From positions 2,281,808-2,345,807 of the forward strand of contig PZJY01000007.1 in NCBI GenBank assembly GCA_031472005.1: DNA of 64,000 nucleotides, read 5' to 3'. The translations under genes and the position numbers were made by a program. Under the pieces are notes generated by a model that had not been told where the DNA came from, did no database searches, and worked only from the letters and a program-made list of their open reading frames with translations. This DNA is from Tetracladium setigerum. Taxonomy: Eukaryota > Ascomycota > Leotiomycetes > Helotiales. Of this stretch, positions 24,001-36,318 are shown in pieces (position 1 is the stretch's first letter; every line of letters starts with the position of its first letter).

Positions 24001-25958
24001 TAACTTACAGCCAGTGTCATCATGAAGGACACCAGAAAGAAGAAAAAGAAAGATCCGGGCTCGCGTCTGAGGTTGGCCATAAAGTATAACGTGAGGTTCA
24101 TAGCGAGAGCATTGAGAACTTTGTTCGGGAAGTCGACAATCACCGAAGCCAGCGATTCGGCGCTGGGATGGTAAAGTGCATAGCGACTATGCTTCTCGAT
24201 AACCTTCCGCTTGGCGTAGAGCGACATAATTTCGATCATTGACCCGAAGCCATTCAAAAGGACCATCATGAAAATGACCGTTCCGCGCTTAGAAAATGAC
24301 GATGTAGTTCCGTTAAGGTTGTAAAAGATGCTGGCTAAGATGATGGCCTCGAAGAAGTTGGCGATTATCATGGCTATCAGAATGCTTGGGTCGTTACGAA
24401 GCTTCAGAAACTCTCTCCACATACACAGTTTGACTTGTCCCCAGTAGGACAGGGTATATGGTGACTTTTTGCGCTGATTTTTCGATTTTTCCATCTGCCT
24501 CGCCAAAAAGAAGTTCTGCACATCTGTGCCGTTGAATGGGTGATCATTGTTGTATGCTTCGATTTGGAGCAGTAACTCTTGGCGTTCGACGCTCTCTTTC
24601 CACCGCTGTGCAAATTCATCGGCAGTTCTTGGGGCAATATTCTCGAATCCAGGTTTGACACATCGCTCCGATGAACTTGTCATACTAGTGAGAAAGTCAG
24701 GTGTTGTTTGGCTGGGTGGGCACTCAAACCCCAAGGCTTCGAAATAGGCTTTGGCATCCAGCGTACTTCCAAAGTAGATTTGTCGCCCTTCGAACAGGAC
24801 AGTAACTTTGTCAAAGAGCTACAATTTTCATGTTAGATCTCCATGAAAGGCTTTCCACAATTTCACGTAAAAGATGTGGGACAAATGATTGCAGAAACTC
24901 ACATCATATGCAGCCTGGGGACTCTGATAGATAGCCACCAGAGCTGTGCTGCCAAGAACGTCGCCTTGAGTCCGCAATGTCTTACAAAACTCAACAGCAT
25001 TGGCTGAGTCAAGTCCACGAGTGCTATTGTCCCAACACTGGAGAGGTGCGTAGGACAGAGCAGCTTCAGCAATAGTCACTCTCTTCCTCTCACCACCGCT
25101 AACACCTCTGACGAAGTCGTTTCCAACACGCGAGTTACGCGTATGACTGATGCCAAACATAGCCATGATGACATCTCGGAGATGAGAAGCATACTCTTCT
25201 CTCGAAACGCCTCCTGGAATTTGACGTGGAGTTCTCGCAAGGGCGGCAAAGTAAAGCGTGTCTCCGACTGTCAACATAGGGAAGTGATCATCGACTTCGG
25301 CTGTGTAGATGGCTTCACCTTTGAAAGCCGCTGCCATTTGCTCGGGCGTAATTCCCTCGTAATTAATTTTTGACTCCGGGTTGACGGTAAAACCATGCGT
25401 GTCGCCTGCAATTGTTTTGAGAAAGGTGGTGCAACCGCTCCCTGGTGGGCCAAGTACGCAAAGTTGTTCACCTGGCAGTATCAAACCGTCTAGACTGCGT
25501 AGGATTTCGATTTTAAGTTTTCCTCTACCGAAGACGGCCGGTAACTTAAGAATCGAATTCCCAACACTGCTTTGGAAATCTGTCGGAGATCCAATGCCCT
25601 CAACTGACAAGTTTTTGAACGCAACGCCAGTAACGCGGGATGGCGCAGCGCCCTCCGAATTGTACCTAACATTATAGAATGCCTTTGCCCAATCTCTGGC
25701 ACTAAATTTCTCGCTGTTGGGGTCGAGGGAACTGCCTTCCCTGGCGGTAAATGGTGATTGATGATGAGCATGGGTCGATTGGGTTGTAAATCTTCGGGCG
25801 AGAGTGTGGACTTCATGGTCTGCTTGAGGTTCATTATTATGGAGGTTTTGAGCATTCAGGCTGGCCCTCGAGATGTTTTCATCGCTGCCCTTCCCTGGTA
25901 TTTTCCTATTTTCCGGTTTGAAAGATGGTGAATTGGTAGCTGTTGTTGCCGACGACAT
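21073..25958 (-). CDS. PDR-type (ABCG) full-size ABC transporter
   Basis: Plasma-membrane drug/xenobiotic efflux pump with the order NBD-TMD-NBD-TMD, about 1,450 residues in about eight exons. NBD1: Walker A GPPGSGCTT (the Cys replacing the usual Lys is normal in PDR NBD1), signature VSGGERKRVTIAEA, Walker B LQCWDNSTRGLDS. TMD1 follows (SPYTLSYWGQVKLCMWREFL..., about six hydrophobic segments) with a Cys-containing extracellular loop. NBD2: Walker A GVSGAGKTTLLDVLA (after a 150-nt intron at about 23235-23083), QQQDLHVPTSTVREAL, the variant signature LNVEQRKRLTIGVELAARP and Walker B LLFLDEPTSGLDS. TMD2 ends in a short Lys/Glu tail (PKEKKKSKKE). I chose MSSATTATNSPSF at 25958; an in-frame ATG at 26117 would add about 53 residues unlike the family. 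Confidence 0.95.
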
Positions 25959-26431
25959 GGTGGCGGCCCAAGAGTTTAATTTTGAAAGACTAAAGTCTGA
26001 AAAGTTAGCAATTGAATTAATGCCAACTTGATCTGTTCCGTACATTTTGATTTGCAGAATCACGAGGCCAGAAAGATGGAACACTTTCTGAGATCGGCTT
26101 TGCAACAATGCCAACAAAGAAGTTGTTTGAAAAGATCTAAAGACAAGATAAAGGAGCAGACACCAAAGATTTCTTCAGCTCAAGCTGTATGAATGAAAAT
26201 GATCAGTTTGTACCGATGTAACCTTCATGTCCTTTATAAACAAAATAGAAGTCATAGCCATGGCTTGGCTTTTCCTTGGCTCTAGAATGACATCGAGTAG
26301 CAGTGCAGTCTGGAAGCCCGAAAAATCCGTAATGAGGTCCATAGCAGCCCTTGGCACGAATGAGCTCTAATACCAATTTTACTCGAAGTTGTGGTTTGGA
26401 GTTCACAGTCTTTGTTAAACGACGGATTGTG

Positions 26432-26475
26432 GTTCGGAATTTATGGAAGTTCCGAACGAACCATAAATTCCGAAC
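26432..26475. repeat. Perfect 15-bp inverted repeat upstream of the ABC transporter
   Basis: GTTCGGAATTTATGG at 26432-26446 is repeated in reverse complement at 26461-26475, with a 14-nt spacer that itself contains another TTCCGAAC. The TTCCGAAC/GTTCGGAA word recurs near 26571. It lies about 470 bp upstream of the transporter start codon. Confidence 0.85.
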
Positions 26476-26727
26476 GAAAGGAGTCGGTTTGAGAACTACC
26501 TAGACTCTTGTGCCTCGCCGCCACTCCCCATTCTTCGTATTGAATTGTCCTAAAACAAGCTATGAAAAGTTTCCGAACCGTTTTCCGAACACGAAATAAA
26601 ATTTGGGGAACGACCCGAGACTTTGCACCGCGCAGTTTGGAGGTCATCATCATCATGTTCTTGGCGAATGCTTCTTGGCGACAAATTGTAAGGGGAAGGC
26701 CGTCCCTTCTTTAGATAGATAGTTAGC

Positions 26728-26765
26728 GTCTTCGTCCTCCCACTTGGGAAAGGGAGGACGAAGAC
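26728..26765. repeat. Perfect 14-bp inverted repeat
   Basis: GTCTTCGTCCTCCC at 26728-26741 pairs with GGGAGGACGAAGAC at 26752-26765, separated by 10 nt. It lies about 770 bp upstream of the transporter start codon. Confidence 0.85.
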
Positions 26766-29504
26766 AGATGAATACAATGCATGCTTCACTTGATTCTGAT
26801 TATCGTCTATTACGAGCCAGTAACACAAATCAATAGGAAATGTGAGTAGCGAGGTGGAGAAACAACAGTCTCATATTGATTGATCCTTCACTTCCAGAAT
26901 ACGACATTAAAATATGTACTCCGAGATATTACCAGCAAACTTCTGCACATTGGTTATTGACTGTCAGTAATACCATACGAGGTAGGAAAGGAAGTTTTGG
27001 TCGGGCTTCAAGACAAATCCTGGAAATGATCTCCCCGCTAGTAGTCAAGGTAAACTATCTCACTTGGAGGTTCTCCTTACTTACTGACCTGGATTTATTT
27101 AGAATCTCGAGATAAAACGACAATTCAGAGGAGAGTAAACTTTCTTGAAACAGATATTTTGACTTGAGTGAGAAAGGACTTCCTGGCAACGAAATGTCGA
27201 GAACTTTGGTAGGCACTATTAATACAATTTCCTGTCACATGTTTACGACTCCCTTGGATTCAATAGCGAAGGACTTGAAGCCAATGGACGACTTCGCTTT
27301 CTTTCAGGCCAATCCTCTGCCGTCTGTACAGTTGTCGGTAGGTCTGCCTCTCACATGCAGACACTCTCGCAGACTTGCAATACTCTCCTCAGCGAGCAAA
27401 ATTGTACTATGCAAGTTTATATGCACGCGCCAAACAATCAAGGGCTATCTCTACGACATCTTACATATGGCTTGGGCTCGAATGACGTAGGAAGCGGTTG
27501 AAATTAACAATGAATGTGAAATAGAAAACAGTTGCAACACGGTCATCCACTGTCACGCGGATATCACGAGTGCAGCAAGACCCTGAATTTGCTAACACTT
27601 CGGCCATCCAAGACTTCCTAGGTGCCTGTGCGATAACGAAAACAAATTTCCCATATCAAAACAAAAGAAAGACAACACTCTTCACCGCTGATAGGAACCC
27701 CTTTCATATCATCTCTTGCCTTCCCCGGTCCCCAGCCATAGTGCGCACCGGGCCGGCTCCACTGCTCTCCAATTCCACACAAAGGCATCCACGTGCACCC
27801 ACCTAATCAACCACACACACCACACCGCCAGGAACACCAGGCACTTGCTCATGCACCACTTGAATTGAGAAATCGAGTGACCAGTCGCTGGCACCACCGA
27901 GGGAAGGGTACCTTGATACTTATACACATTTGTAATGATCTGGCAGGCCACAATTTTCCGCACCTCGAATACCCTCATCTCGATTATTGGACACAGACAT
28001 TCCCAGATTCCCAGCCCTGAGCCTGCCTGGCCACGCTCAGGAATGTGATTTGAACATGATGCCCGCTTTGGCTGCATCTTGCACGGAGTTTCTACCGAGG
28101 ACAATGCAAGAAGAATGCCTTGAGACGGGCGAGAGAGACTCGTGATCATCCATCCCTCAGGTTTGGAGGGCTGGTTTCAGACGCTGTCATTTGCCGGCAT
28201 CAGAGGGTAGGTGAAGGTAGATTGGTGCTCACTGCAAGCCATCTTCACATGTCAAGATACACGCGACGATCTCTGGGAGAGACAAGTATAGAAGGCCTTT
28301 GCATCTCAAGCTCCTGAAAGAAGGAATTTGCTCAGATCTCAAAAGAGAGTTTCAGCTGGGTTCACAAGATCAATATTCTTCGAAGCGCCCAAAGTGTGTA
28401 TAAACTTCCAGGACTTCCCTCTAATCCCTTCCTTGCGTCTTCTTGACTTACTTCCCTTGGCTAAGTTGTCTCTCCCTGACTCTCCTGCTTGACTCCCGTC
28501 CACCGCTGTTTCGCCCAGCAACATCGACATCTCATCATTTCAAAACAAATCGCTTCGCAAGTTCCATATCGCACAGCAAAAGGGGAAAAAGGCGACATCG
28601 GACGACGCTCTAGAAGCCGCCGCTTGCCCCCTCGCTCGCCACTCCTGCACAGCTGCAACCTTTGCATCTGCCTGCATCTCAACCGCAGTCGTTAGTAGTT
28701 TGCGTGGGTGGCGGTCTGCCCGATTGAGCGACGCAGGTCTTTTTCGGGGATTCGATACCTGCTGGATTCGTGTGTTTGCTCGAGGATTAGTCGACCGTGT
28801 GCATACGAAAGATATTAATAATTGCCTCTTCAACCAAAGACAACCATCGATATAGGTACTCACACCCTCTTCTTCTCCTTCCACCTGAAAATCCTACGCC
28901 TCGTCCTCGTCCCAACATTCAAAGTTTAGCACTAGCGACGACGGCGGGCTACTGGACAAGCATAACCATAACCATAGCGGGACAGCGCTAAGAGTGGGGT
29001 GCCATTTCTGACTGACAACCGCCAACGAAAGCCGCTGGGCTTGTACCCTGGTACATCTGAATCATCACGAAACTCCACCAAAGAGTCGGTCACGATAATT
29101 TGAAAGGAACAAGATTGGACCACGGTAGCGGCCAGTGACATCCGTCTTGGCCAGGAAGAGAGATTGAAAGCATTGGGATTCGGGAAACGCTTTAAAAGGT
29201 CTGGGAGTGCCGAAATTTTGACTTCGTTTGTGGAGAAACTAGAGCGTCGAACACTGTGCGTCCTCTTTGTAGCAGGTTGGGAGTGCCCCACTCATACAAC
29301 GCATTTCCCTCGTGGGGCAACCATTCGCACAAATATAACAACGTCAATCCCTCGAAGAGTGGAAGGCAACATTCAGTATTACAAGTTGAAGGAATTAGAC
29401 CTGGGAGTTGGAAATATTGGGGTGCACCGAAAGCGAAACAAAACAAACGCATCAGCCTCGACACACAATCCCCAACAATACAATAATCTCTCTGGTTCTC
29501 AAAT

Positions 29505-30418
29505 ATGGATTCTCCAAAGAAGGACAAGAGACTGCAAGCTCTTGCTACGAGCTGGGGCAATTCTTCACACACCAGTATCAACACAACCTCTGATTCAGCA
29601 ACTTTTCACTCGGCACACGATCTCCAACGGCACAGAAGTTCACATCACATGGAGCTACACCCTCTCAAAACGCAGTTCCCCTTTCCAGAAGATGAGATTC
29701 TTACATCACCTCAAATACAAGCTATGAAGGCACCTCGCAAGGATTCTGGCTTCTCAGAGACGCCCAGTCTCACGAACTCCGCGTCTTCTTCCCGTCGGAC
29801 ATCAACCTCTACATCCACCTCGCGGCGAACATCACCTTCAAAATCGTCAAAAAGAAGAACCTACCAAGGAACAACTGATACATATTCCTCTCGACCAACC
29901 ACCAAGAGAGCAACACGATCCTCACCTCAAACACTATCATCGTTCCAATGTCACCGCCCAAAATAAATTCACGACATACAATTCCATATATCCCACCTTC
30001 CACCCCAACAACCCACAACAATCAATTCTTCCACTTCCCATCCCTCCCCACTCCTGATACCTCACCAAACCCCAAACAAGTTCCACCACCTCAGCCACAA
30101 CCACCACCAACAATCCAATATTGGACATCAGACAACACTCGCCGCCTCGAGTACGCTGCAATTGATGCCGCCAGCCAAGGCCTGCGTGGGTTCCTCACCA
30201 AATTAATTCCGGAGTGTATGCTCCCCAAAGAGATGAGACGCACGAAATTCTGTGACGGGGATGAAGGAAGTGACGCTGGCAGCGTGCGAAGATATCGACT
30301 AGAACTTCCAGGTGAGGAGGAGGAAGATCACCAACGCCAGAAAGACGTAGAGAAGGAAAGGAAGAGAGCATCTGGCGTATTCAGACGTTGGAGCGGTGGA
30401 TTACGAAGCACGACTTGA
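29505..30418 (+). CDS. Uncharacterised Ser/Thr- and Pro-rich protein (one apparent frameshift)
   Basis: Starts MDSPKKDKRLQALATSWG. The first half is Ser/Thr/Arg-rich and low in complexity (SASSSRRTSTSTSTSRRTSP), probably disordered. The frame then runs into TAA at about 29963, but the frame one base behind continues through a Pro/His-rich linker into a compact, well-formed C-terminal segment: TIQYWTSDNTRRLEYAAIDA, then ASQGLRGFLTKLIPECMLP. It ends in a charged acidic/basic stretch (ELPGEEEEDHQRQKDVEKER). A single missing base near 29960-29963 (an A4 run, HRPK to INSRHTIPYIPP) would join the halves into about 304 residues. I recognise no named family; the C-terminal segment is the part to search with. 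Confidence 0.62.
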
Positions 30419-31127
30419 AATGATTTTTACTTCTGATACGTGGAAGTTCGACTTTTGCATTCGAACTTTACTTCATGCATGGCTTGCGGTTGCGATATAC
30501 CAATCTGGAATTTTTGGGTATTTTTGGGGGGCTTTGGTTTGGTTGTTTTTTCTTTCTTGATGAGTAAAATGGGAGACGCAATTGATACCCCTTGCGAAAT
30601 TGATTTTGATGTCTTATGTTAATGTTGGTTGTTCGTTGAGATGCGATGGGGCATTTTGCTTGTGCGAGCATTATTTAAAGTGTGTTGTGTTCGGGGAGAC
30701 ATACGAGATGAGCGGCAAGTTCACTCTCTAGATGAGGAAGAAGATATATATATAGATAATTTAGTCTTTTCTTTTGTCACTTGGGGAAGAGAGCAGCGGA
30801 TGAGGAAAGAGTATGGATTAGTTGAATAGACAATCGAATTCTCAAACTATATCCGTATTGCTTTCCACTTGACCATTATCTCGAACACCCCTGAACTCCC
30901 TCTCCTTTTCTCAGCGCACACGCTTCCCTCCTCCACGCCTTTGGAATTTGCATAAAACTAGATTGGTAAGTAGGCAAGCCTTCGGGCTGAGTACCTGTAC
31001 CTGCAGAGACCATCACCATCACCATCAAGACGCATCCACCAAAACCCCCAAAAACACAACCAATCAATCCCACACCCAAAAAATACAACAACTCCAACTC
31101 CCACCACTGCCCCAATTCAAAAGCCCA
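30419..31127. other. Intergenic
   Basis: I see no gene. This block holds the 3' ends of two convergent genes. Confidence 0.5.
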
Positions 31128-31886
31128 TCAGCCCAAAACAACCTCAATAACAACACTTCCACCCCCAGGAACACTCATCTCCTCGACATCCCAACTCCCC
31201 AACCACCTCTCCACCACAAGATTCAATCGTATCCTTATATTTCTCTTTATCCCCTCCATCTCATCCTCATCCCCTTCTTCGTTGTCATAACCGCCATCGA
31301 AGATTGCCCTCCATTTTTCTACTACATCTCTCAGTTCTTTCTCGATTTCGTGTTCCATCTTCTTCTTCTCCTCCTCAGCATCCATCGTTTCATTATCTTT
31401 ATGCACTCCCTCGTCTCCATCCTCACCCAACCACTCCTCCAACCGTCCAATAATCCCAATCTGCACCTGTAGGATCTGCATATCCAATATCGGGATTTTA
31501 TGATCAATCATGACCCTTTCAACCATCCCCATCTCCATCTCTTTCTTTCTCTCCCCATCATCCACCCCACCACCACCACCACCGATCAACACCTCCTTAT
31601 GATCATCACATAAATTTCCCGATTGTTTGGTGTCTTTGCTGGACTGAAGTTTCAAAATTCGATTTTGCAGACTGCGAATTCGATTATATTGGTTTTGGAC
31701 GGAGATATGCGTTTCGTTCTTTGGGAAGGGATTGTGGCGGTTGGGTTCTGTTGCTGTTGTTGTTGCGACGACGAACTCGATAATGATGATGAAGAAGGCG
31801 GAGAGAAATTCTTGCCTGAGCAGATAGGATCGGAAATCTTTTGGTGCATAATTTCTGCTTACAATTAAAAATCCCTTTTCGCTCAA
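31128..31886 (-). CDS. Hypothetical acidic coiled-coil protein
   Basis: A 252-codon frame. From about residue 55 the sequence is strongly helical and charged: VQNQYNRIRSLQNRILKLQ, a Gly run (six G), GIIGRLEEWLGEDGDEG, and AEEEKKKMEHEIEKELRDVV with coiled-coil heptads, then ERWLGSWDVEEM near the end. The first about 50 residues are doubtful. A neighbouring frame starting at 31849 (MHQKISDPICSGKNFS then poly-Ser and six Gln) looks more like a natural N-terminus and would join this frame if one base were missing near 31725-31760, the same pattern as in other genes of this window. No domain recognised. Confidence 0.5.
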   Translation of the reverse strand: MSEKGFLIVSRNYAPKDFRSYLLRQEFLSAFFIIIIEFVVATTTATEPNRHNPFPKNETHISVQNQYNRIRSLQNRILKLQSSKDTKQSGNLCDDHKEVLIGGGGGGVDDGERKKEMEMGMVERVMIDHKIPILDMQILQVQIGIIGRLEEWLGEDGDEGVHKDNETMDAEEEKKKMEHEIEKELRDVVEKWRAIFDGGYDNEEGDEDEMEGIKRNIRIRLNLVVERWLGSWDVEEMSVPGGGSVVIEVVLG

Positions 31887-32647
31887 ATCTATGTTGTTGT
31901 CTTCTTGAATCTTCGACGCCAGGGCTGACTGTCACCTAAAATTGATAATGAAACACCAAATATACCAATACCACAATGTATACAGTACAGCCAGCTCTTT
32001 ATATTTTATCAAAACTCCAGGACTCCTAAAAAATTGACACACCGAGAGGTTTCTATTTTGAAGGATCGAAGGCGAAGGAACGAAAATAGAAAATGTGACA
32101 TGGGGGAGGGAGGAAGGATTTAGGCAGCTTGCCGAGCTGAAAATAAACACCTTATGCGAATACATGCAGGCATGCGATGAGAGAACATTCCTGATTTCTT
32201 CTATCTACATCTTGATTTAAAAAGGTTGGATGTTATTGAGGGGGACTAATGTACAATTGCTAATTGCCCAAAAATATATATACACATATACATGTATAAA
32301 TAGTGTGTTGTCTGGGTATTGCCGGAGGAGGTTGTCCGCATTACGCCTGACGACTTTGGGAATAGGCAGCTGCTTTCTACGAAGGAGATGGTTAGAAGAC
32401 ATACGGATTCAAAAACAAAATGACAGCCTGTTTTCAGTATGTCCACTTTTATACAGTACATTTTGACTGCAAAGAAGAGCAAAAGAAATGGTACGAGAAC
32501 CGTCTAAAAAATAAGCTCCAAACGAATGTTTAATCTGAACAATGTTCAGATGAATCAAATGGCCTCGATTATACCCCCTCATATGCCAATTCGACGAAAA
32601 AGAGATCATCATCACGTGACTATCCCCTTCTAGACTTGTGCCTGCAA
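31887..32647. other. Intergenic, AT-rich
   Basis: No gene supported. There is a TATA-type alternating stretch (ATATATATACACATATACATG) split over 32272-32294 and a TCACGTGA word near 32613. Confidence 0.45.
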
Positions 32648-33235
32648 TTAGTTTTCAAAAACTTTTAGACGGTTACTTCTTTTAAGTACAAGGATAGAAT
32701 TGATTATAGAGTCTGCTAGTAGGCCTGCGCTAACTTTGGCAATATTTAGATAGCTGCTTTCGCCTATAATATTAAAAAAAGTAATCTTACGATTATAGCG
32801 CTGGTCCTCACACAGATGATTCAGAGCGTTCTGAAGGCCGACAGTAACAAAACTCCTAGGTTTTGGGTCGTTCTTCTGAATACACTGCTTGCAGACCCAT
32901 CTACGCTCGTCGTGATGTTGTATGTCGCACCCATAATCCCAAGCCCAGGAGTGGTTGTCTTTGGTTCTTTCTGACCATACCCAGCCCGGAAAAAGACGCC
33001 AGAGACGTGCCTCGTACTGGTCAGGAGCAGGAGACGGCGGAGAAGGTGCAGAGTATCGCATCAATGAGGATGGAGGAGTGTCGGCGGCGGAAGAAGCAGG
33101 TCTCGAGAGAACAGAGAGTTGGGGGTCGACTGGCAGGCCATCGTCAGAGATTAGGATCTTGCTGCACTCATGATGGAGAACGCCAAAGCACAGGTCCAGT
33201 CGCAAGTTGCGGAGCTCTGTGAGAAGGCTCGACAA
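32648..33235 (-). mobile_element. Degenerate hAT-type transposase fragment with BED zinc finger
   Basis: A 195-codon frame containing YGCDIQHHDERRWVCKQCIQ and FVTVGLQNALNHLCEDQ: the W-x-C-x2-C ... N-x3-H-L arrangement of the BED finger at the N-terminus of fungal hAT (hobo/Ac/Tam3) transposases. The expected final zinc-binding His appears to be Gln (EDQ where EDH would be usual). A Pro/Ser-rich leader (RYSAPSPPSPAPDQYEARL) precedes it. The DDE catalytic part and dimerisation domain are absent, so this is a relic. Terminal repeats were not found by eye. Confidence 0.68.
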
Positions 33236-33642
33236 ACTTCATCAGAAATATGATCACTCATCAAGCCGCCCTTTTGTACAATCGATGAACAGTTACCCCG
33301 CGGAGCAAACATTATTTTTAAATGCCTCTTGGTTGGCCTCGCCTTTGAGCCATTTCCTGCAACAAATTTGACTAGTACAAGTCTGGGCATGCTGTTTCAG
33401 AACTAGCGCGCATCACAATCTGCTGACATTGAACTAAGGTACACGCCAGACCACTTCACCCTGGTTCTAAATCTACCTCGCGCTCAAGAAAGAGCTTCAA
33501 GAAACCCCTTCGGTCTGATTACCACGAGGGTACCATCATACAGGTCCCAGTGTATCGCATTGCCACCAAACAATGCTCTGCTCCCTTCCATCTTTGATCA
33601 CCTGAGCTGCGAGCCTCCAGAGACAAAGAGTATTCCAGCGAG

Positions 33643-36318
33643 ATGCCCGGACCAGGCATCATATCATGTAACTCATGTCGAGATCGCAAACTGAAATGCG
33701 ATCGTGATAGGCCAGCATGCGGAAAGTGCGCAAGGGCTATGCGCGAGTGTGTGTACCAAGAACGCAGATTACCCGTGAAAGCAAGGCGAGATCCTTCCCA
33801 GACTATAGAGGCTAGATTAGGCAAGCTCAATATCCCCCATACTTAATACGTTCCTACAAGCTAACTTAATCGGTAAAGCACTCTTAGAATCTAGGCTTGT
33901 CGCCCAAGCGAGCTCCCTGACAGATAGAACTGTCCCACACAATCAAACCGTAGAAGCTGACCTCCACATGAGTAACGATGATAACGAGTCATCATCCGAA
34001 ACTGCGGGAAACCGATTGAATGACCTTGAGAATGTTATGCTTTGTGAAAATAATGCTGCTAGGGAAAACAATCACGAAGTCTTTATAGGGGAAAGCATTG
34101 TCAAAGCAAATGAGCTTATTAGCCAAGGCTTAGAAGAACCTTTTCCTCCAGACGAAATTCGACAGGAGTTGTAAGTGGTCTCGAAATACCCTACTGTTAA
34201 GTTAAGAGCAATTCTCATAGCCTAGATTCAATATTTATTTCGACCGCATCCATCCCTGCATGCCTATCATCCACAGGTCCAAATTCCAGACTGCACTCAA
34301 ACTCGGTCCTAGCATTCGGCCTCCTCCGTCTCTCCTGTATGCTATATGGGCCGTAGCGGCATCAGCTTCACGAAAACATAGAGAACTGGATGAGTCTCTC
34401 TATCGGAAATCTCGGATGCTTGCTGAAGCTCGAGAGTTGAAGGTAAATTACTCCCCTCGCGAAGCAGACAGAAATTCACATGTATCTAGGGCTATGATCC
34501 TGCGAATATTACTGTTCATGATGCTCAATGCTGGCATTTAATTGCCTCATTCGAAGCCCAGAAAACTTACGCCGCAAGAGCATTCATAAGCACAGGAAAA
34601 TGTGTACGGCTTGCACAAATAATGGGGCTGCATCGTATCGATATAGCTGGATTGAACGCGACAATGATTCCTACCCCAGCGAAAGACTTCATTGAACTTG
34701 AAGAGCGGCGTCGGACATTCTGGGCTGCATTTATTGGTGATCGATGGGCTAGTATTTGTACCGGCTGGCCTATGACTATGAATGAGAACGAAGTATGATA
34801 CTCTTTAGTCTACTGGAACTTGCTGACATTTCAGATTTTCACAAATCTGCCTTGCTCAGAGCTTGCTTTCAATGAAGGATGGGATGAGAGAACGACCTCT
34901 CTTGCGGAGGCATTGGCTGACGATGGAGCATCGAGCTTGCTGTCTTCGTTCTCTGGACTTGCTATGGCGGTCACTTTACTAGGCCGCAACTTGACACATA
35001 TACATGGCAGTCCAGAGGAACTAGCCATAAAGAGAGTTGACTCGCAGTTTTGGCAAAGGCATCGTGAGATGGATAACACGATATCGAACACCTTCTTATA
35101 CCTTCCGACTCGACTCAAGCTACCTCGAAACTTTCAAGACCCAAATGCTATATTCTTAAGTATGACATTACAGGCATCGTCTATTTGTCTTCACCTAGCA
35201 GCGATCCGAAAGTCCATGAAAAGCGATCCAGATAGCAATTTAATACGTCAGAGTATGGATAGATGTATTATAGGAGCCGATGCAATTATAGCGACTATTC
35301 GTCCAGTCGTTAGGCTTAATTTGTCAAAGGTAAACCTCCACCTCCACCACCAATACTCGAAAATTTCTCATCTTTCTAGGTCAACTCGTGGACAGGATTC
35401 TGTCTATATATTGCAGGCCTAGTTTATTGCCTCAATTTGAAGTTTTGTCGTCCGCCAAGCCCAGATGGGTTGTCGAACCTCAACTTTCTCTTCAAAGTCA
35501 TGAAGAGCATCGCAGAGTGCCATCCAATCACTGAATACTTCATCGCTCAGCTAGATCACGAATTAAGTGTTCTCAACACTACCCAACGGTGCCTCGAAGT
35601 CTCGGTAATTTTTGACTACTCTGGTCAAAACTTCAAAGCATCAGCCGACGCATTGCTTGGCTTGGAGGAGGGGATCAGATCCTTGAAAACGCTTTATCTC
35701 ACAAATAGGTCGAGAATTTCCTCGGAAAATTCGCATCCCAAACTCCTTGTTGGAGTTTTAGACGCCAATGGAGATTGCATTTGTCGGGATCCCCATAAAC
35801 CTGACGAGGATTCACCCAGCTTCGTGGCTGGTTTACCGCAAAACCAAGAGCAAATCTCGCAGGAATACAATTCGATAGACCCTGAGTGTATCGTCCATTC
35901 CCGTCAAGCAAAATCGTTGCGTACTCACAATCCTCCGAGAGCTGCCGCTCCTGATTACCCACAGCCAGCATTGCGAAGTTTTCCACCACCAGCAGGGGAA
36001 ACTCGAATCTCGCCTCCTTCTAATACCCCACATGACCCGATCCAGTCGCAGGGCTCAGCATCGTGGCCTCAGCACGACCGACATCAGATGCAGACACAGC
36101 AAATAGTCCACGAATATTTCGAGCTTCCAAGTGACAACAATGCTTCGGTGCAAAGTGAACAGGTCAACTTCATCACAGATTCGGAGCAATTGCCTCTTTT
36201 TGATGCAACAGGTGTTGGGCAGCGGGCAAGCAATGACACGTCTCAATTTCAGGAGTTACAAGGCCCTGGCTTTGGGATCTTTGGCGACAACTTTTGGGGT
36301 GTGTGGGCGCTGCGTTGA
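33643..36318 (+). CDS. Zn2Cys6 transcription factor with fungal-specific domain; GC-AG first intron
   Basis: Nuclear regulator of about 750 residues. N-terminal zinc cluster CNSCRDRKLKCDRDRPACGKC with the sixth Cys in RECVYQ, spacing C-x2-C-x6-C-x6-C-x2-C-x6-C. A coiled coil follows directly if a GC-AG intron (33821-33878) is removed, joining TIEARL to ALLESRLVAQASS. The regulatory domain has FNIYFDRIHPCMPIIHRSKF, then after further introns GYDPANITVHDAQCWHLIAS, RAFISTGKCVRLAQIMGLH, and ERRRTFWAAFIGDRWAS. Introns: about 34172-34226, 34443-34489, 34794-34834 and 35330-35380. The C-terminal 150 residues are Pro/Gln/Ser-rich, as in activation regions, and end IFGDNFWGVWALR. It is next to remnants of catabolic genes (36.8-44.9 kb) and may have controlled them. 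Confidence 0.88.

Larger units (their letters stand above)
25959..29504. other. Long intergenic block with inverted repeats
   Basis: About 3.5 kb without a gene I can support. It contains the transporter promoter (nearest to 25959) with two perfect hairpin-forming repeats (listed separately), and the promoter/5' leader of the gene starting at 29505. Several open frames of 60-190 codons on both strands (for example around 27709-28149 and 28932-29291) show no domain and overlap one another. Confidence 0.5.

Noticed and set aside
25959..26117. Upstream ATG extending the ABC transporter by about 53 residues
   Set aside because: The extension is unlike PDR N-termini and the ATG at 25958 starts a typical polar leader.
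27709..28149. 146-codon minus-strand frame with a hydrophobic stretch
   Set aside because: Short, isolated, no family features; not distinguishable from chance.
28932..29291. 119-codon minus-strand frame
   Set aside because: No domain and conflicts with the leader region of the gene at 29505.
30948..31472. 174-codon plus-strand Pro/His-rich frame
   Set aside because: Antisense of the charged coiled-coil frame on the minus strand, which looks more natural.
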